DNA of 64,000 bases from Lysobacter sp. Root494 (GCF_001427225.1 NZ_LMFH01000006.1:186001-250000); one strand, 5' to 3'. Counted from the first letter of the stretch, positions 42,377 through 50,724 are shown. Translations and numbers: made by a program. Notes: generated by a model from the letters alone, not told the origin.

Positions 42377-44857
42377 TCAGAGCTTGATTAGGCCGCCAGC
42401 GTGGCCGCGGCGCGTTGCGTAGCGGACTCCGTCAGTCAGTCCGGCTGGATTGCGTCGCAGGAAGTCGCTGAAACCGCGAGGATCGTGCGCGACGATCTGG
42501 TATGTCGCTCCCGCTTCCTGCTGCGTTCGGCCAGCCATGCCGCGAATCGTTTCGGCGTGCTCGGCCGGCAGCACCATTTCCTTCGCATGTAGCTGAGTCA
42601 GGGGATTCATACCGGCGGGGATGTCGAAACCGCCGGCAGCGCTGGCGCTCGCACCCTTGTTCTTCATCGCCATGACGGCCGCAAAGACCGTCGCCATCGC
42701 CGCCAAGGCGAGGATGGGCCCGACGTATGGGATAGACGCCTGCGACTCAGCGGCACCGGCGCCGGCGGTTGCTGCACTGGCGCCGATCTTCGCCCCAGAC
42801 TCAGTGGACTTTGCCGAGATTGCCTGAGTCGCTCCCTGCACACCCAGTGCGCGCATCACGCCGTTAACCATCTTCTGAACCGTGATTTCCAGGTTCGCGA
42901 ACAACTTTGTCATCACGAGTTTCCGGCCCAGAAACCCGACGAACGCCTGCAGCATTTGATCCCACAGCTGCTGCATTCCCTGCCTGAGGGTCATCTGTCC
43001 GGCAAGCATGCCGGCGACAGTGTGGGCCCAGCCCTGCCGCACCTCTTGGCCGAACTCCTGCAATGGCGCTTTTGCCTCGAGCAAGGATTCGCGCTTCAGG
43101 TCTAGAACCTTCTGCTCGTGCTCGTTTTCGATCTCGTATAGCTCTTCCTTCAGCTGAGCGAGGGCCTGCGGGTTGTGGTCTGGGTCAGCCTCGTACAACG
43201 CCAGCCGGTCGTCCAGGGACTTCTTCTTGAGCTGGTAAAGCTCGTCTTCGAACTCGATCTCGCGCGCGATACGCTGCTGCGCGTTGATCTCGCCCAAGGC
43301 ATATTCGAAGTCTGCTTCAGCACGCGCTGCTTCAATGCGTTGCGCTGCGTGCTCGCGCTGGTATGCGGCCGCCTGGGATTCAATCGCTCGAATCTGTTCT
43401 GCCTTTTCCCGCTCGGCGCGGACGATGGCCTGCGAGGCCTCGCGGAACTGCTTGCTGTTCTCGCCGTAAATCTCCCGGGCTTCGTCCGCCATCTTGCGAA
43501 GGATCTGCAAGCGCTCGTCGTAGTTGTTCTCCCAGCCCTGCAGCTCTTCCTTGAGTCGGTCCATCGCGTCGCGAAAGGATTCATCGCGCAGGCGTTTTGC
43601 CTCGGCAGCAGCACGACGCGCCGCCGCGGCGCCACTACCGCCGCCACGACTGGTGTCGGCTTCACCGGTACCGCCCTTCTCCACACCGGAGTCAGTGACC
43701 TTTGGACCGTTGACCAGTGGATCCCAGATCTTCCCGAGCGATTCACGGGTCGAGTAGGCGCCCGCCATGATCTTGTCGAAGGCCTCGCTGACATTGCCCT
43801 GCCATCTGCCGACGGCCGCCTTGCCCGCTTCCAACGCGCCGGTGAAGTCCCCGGCCAACAGCTTGTTGAACACGTTCGCGAAGCCGGTCACTGTCGTGAC
43901 GATGTTCTTGAAGGCCGCGACGATGACCGCCCAGACGATCTTCACCGCATAAGACAGGCCGTAGAACAGGCTGGTCACGACGGCGATCGCCGACTTGATC
44001 GCGAGCAGCGCGGACGGGCCCTGGCTATTGAGCCACTCGGCGAGGTCACCCAGCACCGGTAGCAGTGCTTGTCCGATCGCGTTCATTACCGCATCGAGGA
44101 TGTCCTGCATGTCGTTCATCGCAGCGCGGAATTTTTCGCTGCTCTGGACATTCTCCTGGCCGACGATCAAACCGAGCTCAGTCGCCTTCTGTTTCGCTTG
44201 CTCCAGGCGTTCGGCGTTCAAAGCCAGCAGCTCGGACGAGACGTTTACTCCCTTGCCGAAAAGTTGAGTCGCGGCGATGTTGCGGTCGGTGCCTTCCTTG
44301 AAGCCGCGAAGCTTCTCCAGAGCTTCGATCACCAGCGTGTTCTGATCGCGAAATGCACCGTTCGTGTCGCGAGTCTGGACCCCATAGCCCTGCAGGGTCT
44401 TCTCGTTGACCTTCAGCTGCTGGTCGAGGCCCCGAACCAACTTCAGGTAATCGTTGCTGGTGGCGTTCACGTCGCCCAGCGCCATGTTGATTACTGACGC
44501 CTGCGTCGCGCTAACGCCCAGCGCGCGCCCAAGCTTCTGCGCTTCAGTGGTCAGTTCGGCCGATTTCTGGGCCGCCCGACCGAGGAACGCGCCAGCACCA
44601 ACGACAACCGCCAACTGCGCCCAGGCCGTGGACACACCGGCGACGATGCCATTCAAGCCAGCGAACCGGCCCTTGACGACGTTCGCGAGCTGTTCGGCCG
44701 CCGACTCCGAGTTCTTCATCGAAGCCTTGGCCTGATCGCTCATAGCCTTGAGCTCGTCGCGCATTCCATCCATCGCACCAGCGAAGGTCTCCTTCAGGAG
44801 CTTCGTGGCCGTGATGAATTCTTGGTATTGCGCCTCGATGCGAACGGAAACACTCAT
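42377..44857 (-). CDS. Phage tail tape measure protein
   Basis: The protein has 826 residues. The N-terminal third has long helices and a TP901-like core; the middle holds hydrophobic segments (SAIAVVTSLFYGLSYAVKIV). Coiled coils rich in Ala, Glu and Arg run from about 400 to 600. Hydrophobic and glycine-rich parts follow, and the C-terminus reads QIVAHDPRGFSDFLRRNP. Tape measure length sets tail length; this one is short to medium. No baseplate, tube or sheath genes are nearby. Confidence 0.85.
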   Translation of the reverse strand: MSVSVRIEAQYQEFITATKLLKETFAGAMDGMRDELKAMSDQAKASMKNSESAAEQLANVVKGRFAGLNGIVAGVSTAWAQLAVVVGAGAFLGRAAQKSAELTTEAQKLGRALGVSATQASVINMALGDVNATSNDYLKLVRGLDQQLKVNEKTLQGYGVQTRDTNGAFRDQNTLVIEALEKLRGFKEGTDRNIAATQLFGKGVNVSSELLALNAERLEQAKQKATELGLIVGQENVQSSEKFRAAMNDMQDILDAVMNAIGQALLPVLGDLAEWLNSQGPSALLAIKSAIAVVTSLFYGLSYAVKIVWAVIVAAFKNIVTTVTGFANVFNKLLAGDFTGALEAGKAAVGRWQGNVSEAFDKIMAGAYSTRESLGKIWDPLVNGPKVTDSGVEKGGTGEADTSRGGGSGAAAARRAAAEAKRLRDESFRDAMDRLKEELQGWENNYDERLQILRKMADEAREIYGENSKQFREASQAIVRAEREKAEQIRAIESQAAAYQREHAAQRIEAARAEADFEYALGEINAQQRIAREIEFEDELYQLKKKSLDDRLALYEADPDHNPQALAQLKEELYEIENEHEQKVLDLKRESLLEAKAPLQEFGQEVRQGWAHTVAGMLAGQMTLRQGMQQLWDQMLQAFVGFLGRKLVMTKLFANLEITVQKMVNGVMRALGVQGATQAISAKSTESGAKIGASAATAGAGAAESQASIPYVGPILALAAMATVFAAVMAMKNKGASASAAGGFDIPAGMNPLTQLHAKEMVLPAEHAETIRGMAGRTQQEAGATYQIVAHDPRGFSDFLRRNPAGLTDGVRYATRRGHAGGLIKL

Positions 44858-45081
44858 AAGATGAGCCCTTCATCACGGAGCTCCTTTTCCATCTCCATGC
44901 GTCGCTGCAAGCGCTGATGCAGGCTCTCGGCGTATTTCACGGCATCGGGATGCGGGTCGACCCTTCCCTGAAGCTGGAGCTCTTCGAGAGATTCTGCATC
45001 CAGTTCGATCACCGCATTTGGCTGATATCGAACGCCGTTGTGCTGAAGCGCGGAGAGGACTCGTACCTTTGTGGTTTTCAT
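44854..45081 (-). CDS. Small phage protein upstream of tape measure gene
   Basis: The protein has 75 residues (MKTTKVRVLSALQHNGVRYQ). The N-terminal half has a small beta-type module (VRVLSALQHNGVRYQPNAVI, then ELDAESLEEL) typical of short phage proteins, and the C-terminus is a charged helix. It overlaps both neighbours by 4 nt. Function unknown. Confidence 0.7.
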   Translation of the reverse strand: MKTTKVRVLSALQHNGVRYQPNAVIELDAESLEELQLQGRVDPHPDAVKYAESLHQRLQRRMEMEKELRDEGLIL

Positions 45082-45662
45082 GCGCTGATTTCCTCTTGGA
45101 CATTTGCCTTCACGGCGCGGTCGATTTGCCTTTTCAACTCGAGCAATTCCTTGCGCCAGGCGGGCACCTGCTCCCACAGTCCGTAGAAGGGGAATCGAGC
45201 ATCGGTGTAGCTGTGGATACCGCATTGGCTCAGCTTTTTTTGCTCAGCTGCTACCAGTTCATTGGCGGCGATAAGGCTCTCAACGGCCCGGATGATTTCA
45301 TCGACAGCTGCTCGATAAGGCGCACCGCTGTCGCTTGCGAACATCCGTCGCTCGGCATTTTCTCGAGCCACTCGAACAACCTGGCCCTGCCGTTGGATTG
45401 CCCGCTCGAGTTGAGCCGATTGCTCCGACAGCACCTTGTGCCGTTCACTGCGGGCGTGGTGGCTGTCCTTATCCGGCTGCGGTACGCCCGGCTCCATCGC
45501 CAGCGCCTTCCGGACCGGATCCTCCGGCTCAAGCACAGCATTGGAAGATTGCTTTGCGGAAAGACGTGCCAGTTCTTGATCAACTGCTTCTTTCTTCGCA
45601 GCTAGGTCGCTGAGGACCTGCTCGGCTTCCCGAAGATTCATGTCGTCACGGATTGTCTTCAT
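45078..45662 (-). CDS. Coiled-coil phage protein
   Basis: The protein has 194 residues, from the ATG with AAGGA 7 nt upstream. It is almost entirely helical and charged, with heptad-like stretches (about 5-40 and 70-110). It is coupled to the next gene by ATGA. No known function is recognised. Confidence 0.65.
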   Translation of the reverse strand: MKTIRDDMNLREAEQVLSDLAAKKEAVDQELARLSAKQSSNAVLEPEDPVRKALAMEPGVPQPDKDSHHARSERHKVLSEQSAQLERAIQRQGQVVRVARENAERRMFASDSGAPYRAAVDEIIRAVESLIAANELVAAEQKKLSQCGIHSYTDARFPFYGLWEQVPAWRKELLELKRQIDRAVKANVQEEISA

Positions 45663-45672
45663 GTCCGTGTCC

Positions 45673-45888
45673 TTAGCGGCTCTTGGTTCGGCGCCAGGCT
45701 GCAATCTTCGCCTCGACCTCCAGCGCGCGCTTCATGCGCAGGGGCTGGTCAGCTACAAGCTGTTCCAGGCGTTCCAAGCTCCTGTTGTTGGGAACAGCCC
45801 CCAATGACAGCAGGAACGCAGGGGCGGCCATGTGGGCCCGCAGCTGGCGGAATAGTGCTGACGGGGGATTGGTGAGGTTGTTCTTCAT
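45673..45888 (-). CDS. Small phage-type protein
   Basis: The protein has 71 residues from an ATG with AGGAG 8 nt upstream. It has the look of a short helical protein (SLERLEQLVADQPLRMKRAL). It ends 10 nt before the coiled-coil gene start. Function unknown. Confidence 0.6.
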   Translation of the reverse strand: MKNNLTNPPSALFRQLRAHMAAPAFLLSLGAVPNNRSLERLEQLVADQPLRMKRALEVEAKIAAWRRTKSR

Positions 45889-45953
45889 CGAGGGCACTCC
45901 TGCCAAGTGGGAAACAAGTTCGCTTGAACGATGCACCCTCAAACGGAACCGAA

Positions 45954-46229
45954 CTAAGTGACCTTTCCGGTTTTTTTCATAGCGGTCGCAAGCCGCCGGA
46001 CGTAGCGAGGACTGACGTCGAGGTACCTGGCGATTTTGCTAGCCGCATTGCGGTTGTATTCGCCGACGCTAATGCGGTTTCGTATGGCGTGTTCGATGAG
46101 GTCACGTCGAGAGGTTTCTCGGCGTTTCTCCCCTGAGCGCTCGCCGCCTTTGCGACAACCCTCCAAGCGAGCTTTCGCATATTCCAGGAGTTGGTCGTTG
46201 CTCCAATCGTTAGGCTGCTTGCGGCTCAC
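45954..46229 (-). CDS. Helix-turn-helix phage protein
   Basis: The protein has 91 residues and is very basic. The C-terminal part (AASKIARYLDVSPRYVRRLATAMKK) fits a helix-turn-helix. It overlaps the replication gene by 4 nt. Probably a DNA-binding regulator or replication accessory. Confidence 0.65.
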   Translation of the reverse strand: MSRKQPNDWSNDQLLEYAKARLEGCRKGGERSGEKRRETSRRDLIEHAIRNRISVGEYNRNAASKIARYLDVSPRYVRRLATAMKKTGKVT

Positions 46230-46924
46230 CAGTGGTCACCTAGCGCACCAATTTCCGGTTCTCCAGGACCCGAAGGTCCTTCGCTTTCATCACGGATGCG
46301 ATTGGGCTCATTGCAGCGAACGGCTTGGCTTTGGGTTTTGCGACGTGGTTGTTTTTCCCATGCGTCCCGCGCAATGAGTTCAGATGAGAGTTCAGAAGCG
46401 AGTTCGTATCCTGCCCGCATACCTAGTTCGGGACTGCGCGCATACCCAGTTGCCGTCATGCCCGCATGCCTAGATGCACTGACGCCCCGCGCGTCGTCTG
46501 GGCCTGCCTGCATGCCTAGATTCCGTGTTCGTTGCGGGTTAGATGCAGCGCGCGGCCGCCTCGGATCTGGGCCTGCCTGCATACCTAGAAGGCTGGCGAT
46601 CTCGCGCATCGCTGCAGCCTTCTCCTTGGAGGGAATTGCAGGCGAATCTGAGATCACGTAGCGGTTCGCCTTGCGCAGGCCTGGGCGAATGACCCGGATG
46701 TACTTCAGATCCTCGAGGCGGCGCAGGCTCACCTTGACGTTGGAGACTGCGATCGCTGCTTGGCTGCTGATGCGCTTCGGACCGGGATACGCCTCACGTC
46801 CCGCGTCCGCGTGCTTCAGGAGAACCGCGTACACCGCAAGATCGCCGCGCGCCAGCCGCCAATCCATGCAGGCATGTCGGAGCGCATGCAATTCGTCGAG
46901 CGCGGTCGGGCGATCATTGCTCAT
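46226..46924 (-). CDS. HTH replication-type protein with internal iterons
   Basis: The protein has 232 residues from the ATG at 46924; an upstream in-frame ATG (46984) would add 20. Residues about 1-95 are a helix-turn-helix domain of the kind found in phage and plasmid replication proteins (YPGPKRISSQAAIAVSNVKV, then a wing). The middle is a low-complexity segment with repeated LGMQAG, produced by DNA repeats. Like lambda O, the gene appears to carry its own origin. Confidence 0.7.
   Translation of the reverse strand: MSNDRPTALDELHALRHACMDWRLARGDLAVYAVLLKHADAGREAYPGPKRISSQAAIAVSNVKVSLRRLEDLKYIRVIRPGLRKANRYVISDSPAIPSKEKAAAMREIASLLGMQAGPDPRRPRAASNPQRTRNLGMQAGPDDARGVSASRHAGMTATGYARSPELGMRAGYELASELSSELIARDAWEKQPRRKTQSQAVRCNEPNRIRDESEGPSGPGEPEIGALGDHW
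46413..46588. repeat. Five iterons inside the replication gene (candidate origin)
   Basis: The motif GCCYGCATRCCTAG occurs at 46413, 46460, 46506 and 46575, with a degenerate copy (GCGCGCATACCCAG) at 46436. Start-to-start distances are 23, 24, 46 and 69, all close to multiples of 23. Copies 46506 and 46575 share a longer TCTGGGCCTGCCTGCAT block. The copies fall in three different reading frames of the protein, so selection acts on DNA. An AT-richer stretch lies beside them (about 46310-46410). Confidence 0.65.
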
Positions 46925-47276
46925 CACCGTCACCGATCCCGCGGCCGCTGGCGAGTTCCAACGAGTAGCGGGCAACATGCGCAACCCTGCCGCCGCGCGC
47001 GGGGGCGGCGATCATGGTTGCCTCAATAGGCCAGCCCATCCGGCGGAGATCGAAAACGTACGCGCCTAGGCGAGTTGTGCCGATCGCTTCTACCGCTTCT
47101 AGCGGCGTGAGGCTTTTGCCAGCCTCCAAGGCCTCGAGGATCTTCGCCGCCACCGTTCCCTGCTTGGGCCTGCGACGCGCGCACGTGCCTTCGCGGTTGT
47201 ATCCTTCCTCTGCACTCAGCCCGCCAGCCTGTGCCACATTGCCCGCCTCGTGCGGGCTTTGTTTTATCTGGCTCAT
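46914..47276 (-). CDS. Winged-helix phage protein
   Basis: The protein has 120 residues. The middle reads GTVAAKILEALEAGKSLTPLEAVEAIGTTRLG and FDLRRMGWPIEATM, the HTH type seen in small phage proteins that control replication or act beside initiators. It overlaps the replication gene by 11 nt. Confidence 0.7.
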   Translation of the reverse strand: MSQIKQSPHEAGNVAQAGGLSAEEGYNREGTCARRRPKQGTVAAKILEALEAGKSLTPLEAVEAIGTTRLGAYVFDLRRMGWPIEATMIAAPARGGRVAHVARYSLELASGRGIGDGDEQ

Positions 47277-47581
47277 GCGTCCACCTCACCGTCACCGACG
47301 GGCAAGGTGTTCTTGATGAATTCTCCCAACCAGTGACGGTGTTCAGTCCCATCCTGGTCAGCCTTGATTGCCGCGGCGAGTGTCAGGCAGTACTGGTGCG
47401 CGCCGGCCAACTGGATAGCAACCATTTCGCACATAGCGGGCGTAGTCGGATTGTTGCTCGACAACGAAAGCAACGCTCTGGACATGCCTTCGGCGATCTG
47501 GGGCAGTTGTTCCAGCAGGTAGACGGTGAGCATCGATGTTGCGCCCGTCGGCGTGGTTTCTTTCCGGAGGGATGCGCTCAT
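47273..47581 (-). CDS. Small phage-type protein, paralogue A
   Basis: The protein has 102 residues, mostly helical. The pattern LEQLPQIAEGMSRALLSL, then AMCEMVAIQLAGAHQYCLTLA, resembles the next gene (CEEVVIQLEITLERCLILA). Both start and end overlap neighbours by 4 nt. Function unknown. Confidence 0.6.
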   Translation of the reverse strand: MSASLRKETTPTGATSMLTVYLLEQLPQIAEGMSRALLSLSSNNPTTPAMCEMVAIQLAGAHQYCLTLAAAIKADQDGTEHRHWLGEFIKNTLPVGDGEVDA

Positions 47582-47850
47582 TCCCGCGGCTCCTTCGCGG
47601 AGTCATAGGCGCGCAGCCGCTGGAACAGTCGTTGGAGGAGGTCTGGAGCGTCACTCCACTGAGGGTGTTTCGGATCCATCTCACTGGCGAGAATGAGGCA
47701 ACGTTCCAGAGTGATCTCGAGTTGGATCACCACTTCTTCGCAAGAGCTCGGATCCGGCGCGTGCGCCAGCGCATTGAGGGACGAGGACAATCCATTGGCG
47801 AGGCCAGGAAGCTGTTTCGCCAATGCACTGCAATTGGGCGAAATCTTCAT
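47578..47850 (-). CDS. Small phage-type protein, paralogue B
   Basis: The protein has 90 residues, similar in pattern to the gene at 47273 (a LPGLANGLSSSLNAL helix, then CEEVVIQLEITLERCLILA and a Trp near HPQW). This suggests a tandem duplication. Function unknown. Confidence 0.6.
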   Translation of the reverse strand: MKISPNCSALAKQLPGLANGLSSSLNALAHAPDPSSCEEVVIQLEITLERCLILASEMDPKHPQWSDAPDLLQRLFQRLRAYDSAKEPRE

Positions 47851-48101
47851 TGCGCCCCCTTCTTGGAGAAGCGCGCGCTCGCCTTCTTGCGCTGGGCCTC
47901 AACCCATTCGTTGATGTCGTCGACGTGGTAGTACGCGCGAGCACCCAGGCGGGTCACTTTCGGGCCGATCCCCAAATGCGCCCAGCCTTCGACGGTTCGA
48001 TAGTTGAGCCCGTATCGGTCGCAGAATTCCTGCCGAGGAAGCAGTCTGTCGAACTCCGTGGTCTTAGGAGTATTAACGGGTTGATGCGAGTCGGTTTGCA
48101 T
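47847..48101 (-). CDS. AlpA-like excisionase/HTH protein
   Basis: The protein has 84 residues. LLPRQEFCDRYGLNYRTVEG, then KVTRLGARAYYHVDDINEWV fits the MerR-like winged helix of AlpA and phage excisionases. Being in the same operon direction as the integrase and close to it supports a role in excision or in integrase control. Confidence 0.75.
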   Translation of the reverse strand: MQTDSHQPVNTPKTTEFDRLLPRQEFCDRYGLNYRTVEGWAHLGIGPKVTRLGARAYYHVDDINEWVEAQRKKASARFSKKGAQ

Positions 48102-48160
48102 TTGGAGCGTCCAGTTAAGTAACGCTCCGTATCTTTATGATCGAATCTCTGCCTGTCTTT

Positions 48161-48766
48161 CTATTCGTTCGCTTCGGAATTAGAAAACTGCGCGCCTTCG
48201 GCTTCCAGGCGCTTCTTCCAGGCGTAGTACGCGGCACGGACTGTTTGTGGCGACTTATTCCACTTCTTGGCCGCGACCGCGAACGCGCTCGTCTCATCTT
48301 CCACGGTGGTGTTGTGGCCGGCGGCGATGAGCTCGCAAACGTCTAGGTGCATCTCGAAGTCGCGCTGATCCATAGGATGCCTGGTGTGCCACTCGGGAGG
48401 CTGTGGACGTCCAGGTAAGCGAATAGCATCATCCAGAGGCATGCCATGCAGGACGCTCCAGAAGGCGTCCGCCAAGAACTCCAGGATGAAAGGTTCGATT
48501 TCTTCGCCGGCGTGCACCCGCTCCGCGAAGCGTCGAAGGATGGCCGCATGGTGGTAATCAAGAGGCCATGGGAGCCCCGCGCCGGCGGCCCACCTGCTTC
48601 CGAGGTCCGTGGAAAGCTGGCGGAATATTTCATCGCAGTCTTCGAGCTTGTCGTCCGCGAATAAGTTGGGGAGATCGGGGTACTTCAGCTCCCACGCACG
48701 CAAGGCCGGCGACTCCTTACCGGCCTTGCGCTTCACTGCCTTCTTTGCGGTCTTCTTCTTGACCAT
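48161..48766 (-). CDS. Hypothetical phage-type protein with Lys-rich N-terminus
   Basis: The protein has 201 residues. The first 18 are lysine-rich. The middle holds helical, Trp-rich sequence (AFWSVLHGMPLDDAIRL), and the C-terminal KWNKSPQTVRAAYYAWKKR could be a helix-turn-helix. I do not recognise the family. Confidence 0.6.
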   Translation of the reverse strand: MVKKKTAKKAVKRKAGKESPALRAWELKYPDLPNLFADDKLEDCDEIFRQLSTDLGSRWAAGAGLPWPLDYHHAAILRRFAERVHAGEEIEPFILEFLADAFWSVLHGMPLDDAIRLPGRPQPPEWHTRHPMDQRDFEMHLDVCELIAAGHNTTVEDETSAFAVAAKKWNKSPQTVRAAYYAWKKRLEAEGAQFSNSEANE

Positions 48767-48828
48767 TTCAGGTCTGCTGCAGCGCGCGCGGCGCCCGCGG
48801 GAAGGGGGCGGTGATCGTCGCGGACATG

Positions 48829-48975
48829 TCAGGCCTCCAACTCCGGCACCCTCAGTTCCGCTTCCATCTTCTCCAGAAGCTTCGCGCGTTCCTCCGCCGA
48901 CATCCTGCGAACCCCCTGCAAAAACTTGTATTCATCGGCGTTAACGATGAGGTACTTCTCACATTCATTTGCCAT
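48829..48975 (-). CDS. Small 48-residue phage-type protein
   Basis: A 48-codon frame starting MANECEKYLIVNADEYKFLQ and ending in a charged helix that closes with VPELEA. AAGGGG lies about 10 nt before the ATG. It sits between the integrase and the 201-residue gene, same strand. Function unknown. Confidence 0.5.
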   Translation of the reverse strand: MANECEKYLIVNADEYKFLQGVRRMSAEERAKLLEKMEAELRVPELEA

Positions 48976-49028
48976 GCTCGTTTTTCCCCTTCAACGATTG
49001 TGGAAAGGCGCGGGAGAACCGCGCCGAT

Positions 49029-50396
49029 TTATCCGGCCTTCGCCGGAAACTTGACGACGTTGCTCTTGCCCTTGGGATCGATCTTCGCCCTGATGTAGTT
49101 CTCGAGCGTCTGCAGCGCGGCCAACTTCTCCGCCTTGAAGTCGTGCAGGTTGTAGTGCTTGCCGCCCACGCTGTTGTCGACGTGGTTCTGGACCCGATCG
49201 CGGTGTTCTTTTGCGACTCCAGCCGCAGCCATCGCCGTCTCCGCCGTCCGGCGAAGGTCATGCGGGGTGAATCGCTCCAGCTTGTGCGCCCCCTTGTTGT
49301 AGGCCTCCAGCGCGGCGTCGAGCATGTTCTTGCGGCACTTGTCCGTGAACTTGCCTCCCCGGGTTGCCGGGAAGACGAATTTGGAGGCCGTGAACTCGTC
49401 GCCGGCGGCTTCCGCCTCCGCCTTCTGGGCTGTTTCCGCGGCCAGCTGTGCGTCGACGATCGCGCGCAGGGTAGGGGTCAGCGGGACCAGGTGCGGGCGC
49501 TTGTTCTTGGATCGCGCCGCCGGCAGGGTCCATTCGTCGGCGTCCAAGTCGAGCTCTGTCTTGGGTAGGCCTGTCGCTTCAGTCGGTCGCGCGCTGGATA
49601 GCAGTTGAAACCGCAGGGCCGCGGCATAGGCGGCCGGCATATAGCGATCGCCATCCGTGAGAGCCCAGAAGGCGCGCAGGTCGTGGGCGCTGCTCAGCTC
49701 GCGTTCCCGGGCCTTGGCAGGCGTAGCGATCTTCATGCGCGCGCACGGATGTTCCGTGACCACTTCGGCGTCGATCCCGAAGGAGAAGAGCTTCTTGACC
49801 AGCGCCAGCACGCCGCGCGCCTCGTAGGGGCGGGGCGGGAGCTTTTTGGCCTTGTCGCCGAATTCGATGGGGGCGAGCAGGGTGCGTACGTCTGCCCGGC
49901 TGATGCTGGCGGCCTTGCGATGGCGCCAGGCAGGCAGGATGTAGCGATCGATCCGTCGCCGATCCATTTCGGCGCTGCGCTTGGCCGGTGCGTGTTCTTT
50001 CAGGTACCGCTCGCAGAGCTGGGCGACGGTGGATCCCCTGCGAACCTCTGCACGCTTAGCTGCCTTGTCGATGCCGCGCGCTGCGTCGCCGATCGCCTTC
50101 GCGGCCTCGGCGCGGAACATCGCAACGGCCTTGCCGTCGCGACCGAGGTACGGGCCCAGCGTCGCGAGCACCTGCTTCCCGGCTTCCGGCCCATCCTTGA
50201 GGGTGTAGCGGGCGGCGAAGGTTTTCGCGCCCGCAGCCGTTACCACCAGGCAGAAGCCGCGCGTCTCGGAATCGCTGTACACCGTAACGCGACGCCCGGG
50301 CTTCGGCTTCGCGCGCCGGCAGAAGTCGTCCGTGATGTGCACCCTCGACGTGGTACCGCGAGTGGATCCTGCTGCCCCGGTTGACCCATTGACCAT
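49029..50396 (-). CDS. int: Tyrosine integrase (P4 type)
   Basis: The protein has 455 residues. An N-terminal DUF4102-like arm-binding domain (VYSDSETRGFCLVVTAAGAK) is followed by the core-binding domain (QLCERYLKEHAP) and the catalytic domain with Arg in SSARPTEATG, HDLRR for the His-x-x-Arg, and a Tyr in GGKHYNLHD. It reads away from the right repeat, 141 nt inside it, and would catalyse integration into the tRNA-Lys 3' end. Confidence 0.93.
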   Translation of the reverse strand: MVNGSTGAAGSTRGTTSRVHITDDFCRRAKPKPGRRVTVYSDSETRGFCLVVTAAGAKTFAARYTLKDGPEAGKQVLATLGPYLGRDGKAVAMFRAEAAKAIGDAARGIDKAAKRAEVRRGSTVAQLCERYLKEHAPAKRSAEMDRRRIDRYILPAWRHRKAASISRADVRTLLAPIEFGDKAKKLPPRPYEARGVLALVKKLFSFGIDAEVVTEHPCARMKIATPAKARERELSSAHDLRAFWALTDGDRYMPAAYAAALRFQLLSSARPTEATGLPKTELDLDADEWTLPAARSKNKRPHLVPLTPTLRAIVDAQLAAETAQKAEAEAAGDEFTASKFVFPATRGGKFTDKCRKNMLDAALEAYNKGAHKLERFTPHDLRRTAETAMAAAGVAKEHRDRVQNHVDNSVGGKHYNLHDFKAEKLAALQTLENYIRAKIDPKGKSNVVKFPAKAG

Positions 50397-50537
50397 GGCG
50401 CTGTTTCGTTCCTGTCACTTTACTGGCGTGCGAAACACTACGAAACAGATTGTACCTAGTCAATAGGAATAGCGTGTTTTTACGTGGATATTCCTGAATA
50501 TTCGTCTCTTGTTTCTTTCCCTGCAAGGGGCTGGAAA

Positions 50538-50589
50538 TTGACTCTTAATCAATAGGTCAAAGGTTCGAATCCTTGACGGCCCACCAAAT
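50538..50589 (+). repeat. Right attachment repeat (attR)
   Basis: 52 nt identical to 34980-35031 apart from A50559. Only the 3' half of tRNA-Lys is present, preceded by element sequence, so it is not a functional tRNA. Confidence 0.9.
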
Positions 50590-50594
50590 TCAGG

Positions 50595-50625
50595 ACGCCC
50601 GGCTGAGAAGCCGGGCGTTTTGTTT
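50595..50625 (+). terminator. Terminator after the right att repeat
   Basis: ACGCCCGGCT-GAGA-AGCCGGGCGT is followed by TTTTGTTT. Likely the original tRNA-Lys terminator before insertion. Confidence 0.8.
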
Positions 50626-50724
50626 CTGACGCTGCTGGTGGCGGTCAGCAATTCAAGGCGCTCGGCTGAGATGCCGAGCCCGTGGTTTGGCAGCGAGTCC
50701 TGCCCGGATAGAATGCCGCTCGAT

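Larger units (their letters stand above)
34980..50589. mobile_element. Integrative element in tRNA-Lys, about 15.6 kb
   Basis: Bounded by 52-bp direct repeats from tRNA-Lys, with an inward-reading tyrosine integrase 141 nt from the right repeat, an AlpA-like excisionase, a replication-type gene with iterons and tail genes, all on the minus strand from 50.4 to 42.0 kb. The left third carries metal-response and unknown cargo. No terminase, portal, capsid or lysis genes are seen, so it is a decayed prophage or a satellite-like element. Low-GC codons (AGG, AGA, TTA, ATA) appear in the left cargo and are scarce in flanking core genes. Confidence 0.88.

Noticed and set aside
48768-48827. A 19-codon frame starting MSATITAPFPRAP between the 48-residue gene and the 201-residue gene
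   Set aside because: Too short and proline/arginine-rich with no ribosome-binding site; likely chance.
50538-50589. A second tRNA-Lys gene
   Set aside because: Only the 3' half is present; the 5' acceptor strand and D arm are missing, so it is the attR repeat.
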